55,309 nt of DNA from Pseudomonadota bacterium (GTDB lineage Bacteria; Myxococcota_A; UBA796; UBA9615). Shown in pieces: positions 50,283-55,309 of this stretch. The notes under the pieces were generated by a model that saw only the letters and a list, made by a program, of their open reading frames with translations, was not told the origin of the DNA and made no database searches. Within the stretch, counting starts at the first letter, position 1, and each line of letters opens with the position of its first letter. A program made the position numbers and the translations under genes. Location: the NCBI GenBank assembly GCA_024229515.1, contig JAAESI010000219.1, forward strand, positions 1 through 55,309, given 5' to 3'.

Positions 50283-52154
50283 ATGCCTGAAGCAGCACCG
50301 ATGGAGATCAGCGAGTTCGCGCGCACCGTGCTGTGCAGCCCGCACCTCGAGGACAAGCTGGTGCAACCGGCTGGCTTCACCGACCTCCGGCCGGACCAGG
50401 TCGGTCGGATTCCGGATCGCCCCGCCCGGCCCAAGGGGCTCGGCTTCGCGCCGGCGGAGGACCGGACGCCCTTCCCGAACGCGCTGTCCCTGGCCGATGA
50501 GACCAAGCGGGCGGTCGCGCTGCACTTCTTCGCCAACCACGAGTTGCTCGCCCTCGAGCTGATGGCGCTGGCCCTGCTGCGCTTCCCCGACGCCGACCCC
50601 GGGTTCCGCCACGGGATCGCCCGGATCATGCTCGACGAACAGACGCACTTCCGGCTGTACCGCGACCGGTCGGCGGAGCTGGGGGTCGGGTTCGGCGAGC
50701 ACGGCCTCAACTCGTTCTTCTGGGACGCCCTGTCGGGCATGAGCACGCCGGTCGAGTACGTCACGCAGCTGGCGATGACCTTCGAGCAGGCCAACCTCGA
50801 CTACGCCGCGTTCTACCGGGACCTCTTCGAGGAGTTCGGGGACGGATCGTCGCGCGACGTGTTGGACACCGTGCACGAGGACGAGGTCCGGCACCTGGCG
50901 TTCGGGCTGCACTGGTTCGAGCGGTGGCGGGATCCCTCGCAGGACCTGTGGGAGGCGTGGACCGACGCGCTGCCGGCGCCGCTGGGGCCGGCCTGGGGAC
51001 GCGGCATCGACCTGGTCGGGTTCAGCGCGGGGGCGCGCCGACGGGCCGGCCTGCCCGACCGCTTCATCCGCCAGGTTCGGACCTGCTCCCACAGCAAGGG
51101 GCGGCCGTCGTGCGTGCTGCTGTTCAACCCGGAGCCGGGCGAGCTGGGCGAAGACGTGGCCTCCGGCCCCGCCGCCGACGAGCTGCGCGCCGACCTCGCC
51201 CCCGCCTTCGGCGTGCTCGGGGGGCGTGAGGATCTCCTCGTCGGGCGGCCCCTGGGGCTGGAGCGCCTCGAGCAGCTCCAAGGGGCCGGCCTGCGGCTCC
51301 CGCAGATGGTCGACGCGGTCGATCTGCCCCAGGTGCTCGCGGGCCGCCGGCACCTGGACGGCGTGCGTCCGTGGCGGTGGGATGCGGACGCCCGGGCGCT
51401 GGATGAGGAGCTGCGTCCGCGGCTGCTCGGGCCGTCTCCGCCGGAGGCCGGCTTGCTCGGTGAACTCGGCGGCGCCGCGTTTGCCCGGGCGCTGGTGGCG
51501 GATCTGGGGGCGGCCGAGCCGGCCCCAGATCCGCCCCGGGAGCTGTCGGTCTCGCTTCAGGTGCACACCGAGCGGCCCGAGCGGAGCCCCGCGGTGGTCC
51601 GCCTCACCGACACCCCGCTCGGCGACGCGTTCGTCGTGGGGGCGCCGTGGGGGGGCTTGTCCAAGGGGCTGCGGCGATGGCTCAACGAGCCGGGGGCCGT
51701 CGGTCCCGCGCCCGCGGTGGGCATGCGCCGAGCCGCCGATCGGGCGCGCGCGCGGCTCGCCGAGGCCGGCTACGTGGGCCCTGCGTCCCTGGAGTTCCAG
51801 GTCTGCGGGGGGCCGGAGCAGGGCTGGACCTGGCAGCTGGTGCGGCTGGTGCCGCACCGAACGTGGGGGCAGGCCACCGCACGCCTGGGGCGGCTGCTCA
51901 GGCCGGGGCGGGCCGCGCTCTGGCTGCACGCCGACCTCGACGCCGTCCGGCGCGCGGGGCTGGATGGGTTCGAGGCGCTGGAGGCCGAACTGCGGGCCTC
52001 GATGCCGCTCCAGATCGTGCGCACGGGCGGCAGTCGGCGGCTCGATGGAGGGGCGCTGGCGACCACCGATCCGAGCTGCTGCCGCCGCCGCTTCACGGTG
52101 CTGCTGGTGGGCTCGGGGGTCGACGATCTGCTCGCGCGTCTGCCCCGCGGATAG
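50283..52154 (+). CDS. Ferritin-like (DUF455) domain protein with large C-terminal extension, possibly ATP-grasp-like
   Basis: 623 residues from ATG 50283; ATG 50301 is an alternative. Residues about 8-225 match DUF455: an EISEFARTVLCSPHLEDKL entry segment, then a four-helix diiron-type bundle with ligands Glu87 (HELLALEL), Glu119/His122 (DEQTHF), Glu168 (FEQANLD) and Glu201/His204 (EDEVRH). Related proteins include tRNA hydroxylase MiaE. The remaining about 370 residues are not part of DUF455. SCVLLFNPEPGELGED, then SPAVVRLTDTPLGDAFVVG and GYVGPASLEFQVCGG hint at an ATP-grasp-type ligase fold, but key residues are not certain. Linked to the Rieske oxygenase, this suggests an uncharacterised biosynthetic pair. 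Confidence 0.7.
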   Translation: MPEAAPMEISEFARTVLCSPHLEDKLVQPAGFTDLRPDQVGRIPDRPARPKGLGFAPAEDRTPFPNALSLADETKRAVALHFFANHELLALELMALALLRFPDADPGFRHGIARIMLDEQTHFRLYRDRSAELGVGFGEHGLNSFFWDALSGMSTPVEYVTQLAMTFEQANLDYAAFYRDLFEEFGDGSSRDVLDTVHEDEVRHLAFGLHWFERWRDPSQDLWEAWTDALPAPLGPAWGRGIDLVGFSAGARRRAGLPDRFIRQVRTCSHSKGRPSCVLLFNPEPGELGEDVASGPAADELRADLAPAFGVLGGREDLLVGRPLGLERLEQLQGAGLRLPQMVDAVDLPQVLAGRRHLDGVRPWRWDADARALDEELRPRLLGPSPPEAGLLGELGGAAFARALVADLGAAEPAPDPPRELSVSLQVHTERPERSPAVVRLTDTPLGDAFVVGAPWGGLSKGLRRWLNEPGAVGPAPAVGMRRAADRARARLAEAGYVGPASLEFQVCGGPEQGWTWQLVRLVPHRTWGQATARLGRLLRPGRAALWLHADLDAVRRAGLDGFEALEAELRASMPLQIVRTGGSRRLDGGALATTDPSCCRRRFTVLLVGSGVDDLLARLPRG

Positions 52155-52156
52155 CG

Positions 52157-52831
52157 CTACTCGCCCGCTCCCCACTTCGAGAGTTCGGCGAGCCCCGCCC
52201 CGACCCCGCCGGCCTGTCGCGCCATGTCGGCGAGCACGCGGCGCACGGTGTCGACGATCACCTGGGTGTTTCGGTCGACCTCGACGTTCACCTTGCTGCC
52301 GACCCCACGGATTCCGAAGGTCGTGCGCCGGAGCGTCTCGGGGATGAGGTGCACCGTCGCGGTCCCGGCCTCACGGTCCAGGGTCGCGACCGTGAGGCTG
52401 CAGCCGTCCAGCGCCACGAAGCCGCGCTCGAACACGTACGGCAGGCAGGCGGGGGGGAGCCGCAGCGTGACCACGCAGTTGTTCTCCGGTCGGAGGATCT
52501 CGACGATCTCGGCGGTGCCGTCGACGTGTCCCGAGACGGGGTGTCCGCCGACCTCGTCGCCCTGCTTGAGCGAGCGCTCCACGTTGACCTGGTCGCCCTG
52601 GTCGAGCGTGCCGAGGCTGGTCAGCGCGAGGGTCTGTCCCATGACGTCGAACGAGACCCGGGGGCCGTCGACCCCGGTGACCGTGAGGCACACGCCGTTG
52701 ACCCCGACGCTGGCGCCCAGGTCGAGGCCCTCCAGCAGCTCGTCGGCCAGCTGCAGGGTCAAAGTGGTCAGCCCGGGCCTGCTCTCGAGCTTCACTACCG
52801 GGTAGGTGTCGTGAACGATTCCGCCGTACAT
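52157..52831 (-). CDS. ribE: Riboflavin synthase, alpha subunit
   Basis: 224 residues from ATG 52831 (MYGGIVHD, matching the usual MFTGIV start). Two lumazine-binding repeats are visible: GASVGVNGVCLTVTGVDG with VERSLKQGDEVGGHPVSGHVDG, and GFVALDGCSLTVATLDR with TVHLIPETLRRTTFG. It converts two 6,7-dimethyl-8-ribityllumazine into riboflavin. It is cytosolic, a homotrimer in known members. It is convergent with the DUF455 gene (two bases between stops) and stands apart from other rib genes. Flavin supply to oxygenase reductases is not implied by position alone. Confidence 0.92.
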   Translation of the reverse strand: MYGGIVHDTYPVVKLESRPGLTTLTLQLADELLEGLDLGASVGVNGVCLTVTGVDGPRVSFDVMGQTLALTSLGTLDQGDQVNVERSLKQGDEVGGHPVSGHVDGTAEIVEILRPENNCVVTLRLPPACLPYVFERGFVALDGCSLTVATLDREAGTATVHLIPETLRRTTFGIRGVGSKVNVEVDRNTQVIVDTVRRVLADMARQAGGVGAGLAELSKWGAGE

Positions 52832-52953
52832 CGTGCTCTCCGGCGCGGACGATATCGCGCCTGCGGAGGGGCCGCGCTGATCGGCTCGCTCAGCCCCCGC
52901 CAAGGGGTGTCTTCGGTGAGATCCAAAGCGTCGTCGTCGTCGTGGGCCTCCGG

Positions 52954-53487
52954 CTACGCGACGAGGCCGTCGTCCAGGAGGGGCCCGTGCACGGCCCACC
53001 CGAGGTCCCAGGGGCCCACATGACCGGGCTGAGGCAGCCGCGCGGCGGGGGCGCTCAGTTCGACGACCGCGGGAGGCGGCGGCGAGGCCGGGAGGAGCCG
53101 GCGATCGGGGCCGACGAACTCGACGGCTCCGTCTCCCCCGATGCGGACCTCGTAGCCGCCGTCGTGGACGAGCCGGTGGTGGAATCGGCACAGGAGCACC
53201 AGGTTGTTCAGCTTCGTCTCCCCGCCGTGGGCCCAGTGCACGACGTGGTGCGCATCGACGAACCGTGAGCAGGGGCAGCCGGGGAATCGGCAGCCCCGGT
53301 CGCGGATTCGGAGGGCGCGGGCGATCGCGCTGGGGATGGTGGCGCGCCGCGGGGGCGTCGCCTCACCGGGTGGGGTTGAAGCGTCGCCGCCGCTGGACGA
53401 TGGCCGGGTCGGAGGGCCCCCTTCGCGGGCCCCGGAGAACTCTGCGAGTTCCCCACAACCCGTTGGAAAACCAAGGGTTTCCCACAT
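52954..53487 (-). CDS. HNH endonuclease, probable truncated DUF222-type protein
   Basis: 177 residues. A complete HNH module at about 58-110: CRFPGCPCSRFVDAHHVVHW, then AHGGETKLNNLVLLCRFHHR, with Cys pairs for structural zinc, the HH catalytic motif and the Asn. The preceding IPSAIARALRIRDRG is the usual lead-in of the large DUF222-HNH proteins (about 400 residues), but the DUF222 part is missing and the N-terminus is low-complexity. Either a truncated relic of a mobile gene or a short active nuclease. Confidence 0.7.
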   Translation of the reverse strand: MWETLGFPTGCGELAEFSGAREGGPPTRPSSSGGDASTPPGEATPPRRATIPSAIARALRIRDRGCRFPGCPCSRFVDAHHVVHWAHGGETKLNNLVLLCRFHHRLVHDGGYEVRIGGDGAVEFVGPDRRLLPASPPPPAVVELSAPAARLPQPGHVGPWDLGWAVHGPLLDDGLVA

Positions 53488-53583
53488 CGACCACAGTGGG
53501 CGACGACGAGGATGATGGGGGGTGAGGAATTGGGGTCGACAGAGGTGGGGCCGGCGATCCGCTTGTCGGTCCGGCCGAGGCGC

Positions 53584-54447
53584 CTAGTCGAGATAGCCGC
53601 CGGCGAGCAGGACGATCCACTCGGCGGTGTTGGGGTCGAAGATGCCGACGCTGCGGGGGTACAGCAGCACGACCGCGTCGAACACGGAGCCGCCGTCCCA
53701 GAAGGCGGCGGGCAGGGCGGTGTCCCGAACCACGTCCAGGGCCGCTTCGACCTCGGGCGTGCCCAGGGTGCTGCCGCTGCGCAGGTCCCACCCGCGGGCG
53801 ACGCTCACGCCCCCCGAGGCCGGGCAGCTGGAACCGAGCAGGGCGGCGGAGCGCCACGCGGTCGGGTAGACGACATCTCCGGTCCCGCCCCAGACGATGC
53901 GCGCGCCGAACGTGGTCAGCCCGGTCCGAGCGTCGACCGCGCTCGTACCACCGAAGTCACCGGGGGAGCTGTAGAAGACCCACTGATCCTCCGGCGCAGC
54001 GTCGAGCGCCGTCCCGTCCCCCCAGCCGGAGTCGGCGTTTGCGGCGGCACGCGCGTCGCTCTCCGACGGGGTGTCGTACGAACCGCACAGCAGGTCCCAG
54101 GACAGGAGCGCGAGCGTGTTGTAGTCGAGCCGGACCGCGGCCGTGCAGGCCCCGATCAACGCGTACATCTCCGACGAGATCGCCGAGATCTCGCCCTCGC
54201 AGGCGGCGGCGCTGTCGTCGTCGTCCCCGGCGCTGTCGTCGTCGTCGGTGGCGTCGTCATCATCCGTCGCGTCGTCGTCGTCGGTGGCGTCATCGTCGTC
54301 GGTGGCGTCGTCGTCGTCCGCCGCGTCGTCGTCATCGGCCGCGTCGTCGTCGTCCGTGACGCTGTCGTCGTCGTCGGTCGAGGGGCAGCCGGCCAGCAGG
54401 GCGGTGGCGGTGAGGAGGGCCAGGAAGAGTCGCAGTCGGTGCATCAT
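53584..54447 (-). CDS. Lipoprotein with DDDDAT tandem repeats
   Basis: 287 residues from ATG 54447 (a second ATG follows directly). Signal peptide with lipobox ATALLAGCPS. Residues about 23-80 are tandem six-residue units DDDDAT/DDDDAA/DDDDSA, a very acidic stalk. The remaining about 205 residues contain CEGEISAISSEMYALIGACTAAVRL and a beta-rich part (DALDAAPEDQWVFYSSPGDF-like stretch, VLLYPRSVGIFDPNTAEWIVLLAGG). No family recognised. The stalk probably holds the domain away from the membrane and may bind calcium. Confidence 0.65.
   Translation of the reverse strand: MMHRLRLFLALLTATALLAGCPSTDDDDSVTDDDDAADDDDAADDDDATDDDDATDDDDATDDDDATDDDDSAGDDDDSAAACEGEISAISSEMYALIGACTAAVRLDYNTLALLSWDLLCGSYDTPSESDARAAANADSGWGDGTALDAAPEDQWVFYSSPGDFGGTSAVDARTGLTTFGARIVWGGTGDVVYPTAWRSAALLGSSCPASGGVSVARGWDLRSGSTLGTPEVEAALDVVRDTALPAAFWDGGSVFDAVVLLYPRSVGIFDPNTAEWIVLLAGGYLD
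54211..54381 (-). repeat. 18-bp tandem repeat array encoding DDDDAT units
   Basis: About nine imperfect copies of an 18-base unit of the type GTCGTCGTCGTCGGTGGC on the plus strand. Being a multiple of three, copy-number changes keep the frame and would only change stalk length. Sequencing or assembly may also misjudge the copy number. Confidence 0.75.
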
Positions 54448-54584
54448 GGGCACACGGTCCGCCACGAGGCCGACTCCCGCAAGGGCGAAGCGGGGGTCCC
54501 TCCCGATCGAAGTCGCGTGACGTCCCCGATCGCGGGGTGTGCGCCCCGCCGGCTCGCGGTACAGAGGGGCCCGAGGAGGTCCTC

Positions 54585-55187
54585 ATGTCCCTGCCGCGAC
54601 TCGCGCTCTTGATCCTCGCCGCCGCCCTGCTCGTCCCTGCCGCGGCGCAGGCGGGGATGAAGATCGAACTCGGCTTCGACCGGCCCGCCCCCGCCGATGA
54701 GCTGGTGGGCTCCGTGACGGTCACCTTCGAAGACGCCCGCGATCCGGACAAGGGCGGGGAGGACCCGTCGCTCATCGGCAACTACCGCTCCACGGTGGGA
54801 ATCCCGTGGGGGCTCTACATCAAGCGCGGCTCGGTCAAGGAGGTCGTCTCCGCGCTGGTGGCGGACGCGCTGCGGGCCGCGGGCCTCAAGGCGAAGCCGG
54901 GAGCGGCCGGCGACGGCGCCCGCGTGCACGTCCGGCTGGACAACCTCTGGTGCGACGGCCATACCCGCTACGAGATGCGCCTCAACGCCACGCTGCAGTA
55001 CTTCCCCCCGGGTGCCGACGAACCCACCTGGACCGGCGACGTGGTCGGCAAGGGAGGCGTCACGGCGGTGCTTGGCGTGCCCAAGGAGTTCTCGGAGGGC
55101 TACGCCCGGATGTTCCAGTTCGCGCTGGAGCGGCTGGCGGGGGACCTGAAGGACTCGGAGTTCCGGACCGCCGTCGGCCTGCCGTAG
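54585..55187 (+). CDS. Secreted hypothetical protein, YajG-like pattern
   Basis: 200 residues from ATG 54585 with GAGGAGG upstream; an in-frame earlier start at 54537 lacks this. Signal peptide LPRLALLILAAALLVPAAAQA. The middle (VKEVVSALVADALRAAGLKAKPG, then ARVHVRLDNLWCDGHTRYEMRLNATLQY) has the helix-then-strands pattern of YajG-type periplasmic proteins, in which a helix precedes antiparallel strands. That comparison is tentative. Function unknown. Confidence 0.6.
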   Translation: MSLPRLALLILAAALLVPAAAQAGMKIELGFDRPAPADELVGSVTVTFEDARDPDKGGEDPSLIGNYRSTVGIPWGLYIKRGSVKEVVSALVADALRAAGLKAKPGAAGDGARVHVRLDNLWCDGHTRYEMRLNATLQYFPPGADEPTWTGDVVGKGGVTAVLGVPKEFSEGYARMFQFALERLAGDLKDSEFRTAVGLP

Positions 55188-55290
55188 CCCTCGCTCATAG
55201 GTGAGATCTTAAGGCCCAGGGTCCGGATGGACGGGGCACCCGCCGCGTGAGAATCTCGATGTTACGAAGCATTGAGAAAGGCCACGACGG

Positions 55291-55309
55291 ATGCCCCGCA
55301 GCACGATAG
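55291..55309 (+). other. Possible start of a gene cut by the window end
   Basis: ATGCCCCGCAGCACGATAG reads MPRSTI before the window ends, with GAGAAAGG 11-18 bases upstream. Too short to identify. Confidence 0.15.

Overview
The window looks like a chromosomal segment of an uncultured Myxococcota (former Deltaproteobacteria) lineage. The grounds are very high GC with frequent GTG/TTG starts, many secreted lipoproteins, Asp-rich linkers, MopE-type DxDGDG...DCDD...CDGxDNDCDG repeats, and four proteins ending in a MYXO-CTERM-like tripartite tail (Cys motif, hydrophobic stretch, Arg cluster). I see no rRNA, tRNA or CRISPR array.

Layout. (1) 1-5.5 kb is a decayed mobile or accessory stretch: a recombinase C-terminal remnant, a RelE/ParE-like toxin, a broken IS256-type transposase, a tyrosine-recombinase-like protein without recognisable catalytic residues, an excisionase-like HTH protein, and an intact tyrosine recombinase. 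(2) 5.6-9.2 kb holds secreted proteins: a MopE/cytochrome-like lipoprotein with a CXCH motif, a frameshifted anchor-D-type lipoprotein, a small metzincin-like protease and a golvesin-domain MYXO-CTERM protein. (3) 9.2-15.0 kb, minus strand, is a probable four-gene operon: two cobalamin-binding-type radical SAM enzymes, a PilZ protein and a GGDEF diguanylate cyclase. A divergent TetR regulator flanks it, with two palindromes two helical turns apart in between. (4) 15.7-17.5 kb contains damaged genes: an acyl-CoA dehydrogenase start joined out of frame to a PhoX end, a CBS-pair protein split by an in-frame TAG, and a half-length MmcQ/YjbR protein.

(5) 17.7-28.8 kb: three large polytopic membrane proteins, at least one of glycosyltransferase-C type, with lipoproteins, an LRR-like anchored protein, an adenylate-kinase-like enzyme and an FG-GAP/ASPIC protein. 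(6) 28.9-39.3 kb is a cell-surface region: two large MopE-repeat MYXO-CTERM proteins (one continuous, with no stop codon, with a beta-barrel-like protein that has its own signal peptide), lipoproteins, and an M23 peptidase with thrombospondin-type-3 repeats. (7) 39.4-46.7 kb: a hybrid histidine kinase, a radical-SAM-like protein that has lost its cluster cysteines, PPK2, and an arsM-marR operon with a visible promoter/operator. (8) 46.8-55.2 kb: a CocE-type hydrolase, a Rieske oxygenase next to a ferritin-like (DUF455) protein with a large C-terminal extension, riboflavin synthase, an HNH remnant, an Asp-repeat lipoprotein and a small secreted protein.

The best candidates for undescribed biology are the Rieske/DUF455 pair, the cluster-less radical SAM protein, and the TetR-linked radical SAM/c-di-GMP operon. 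All functional assignments come from motif recognition by eye; no search was run.
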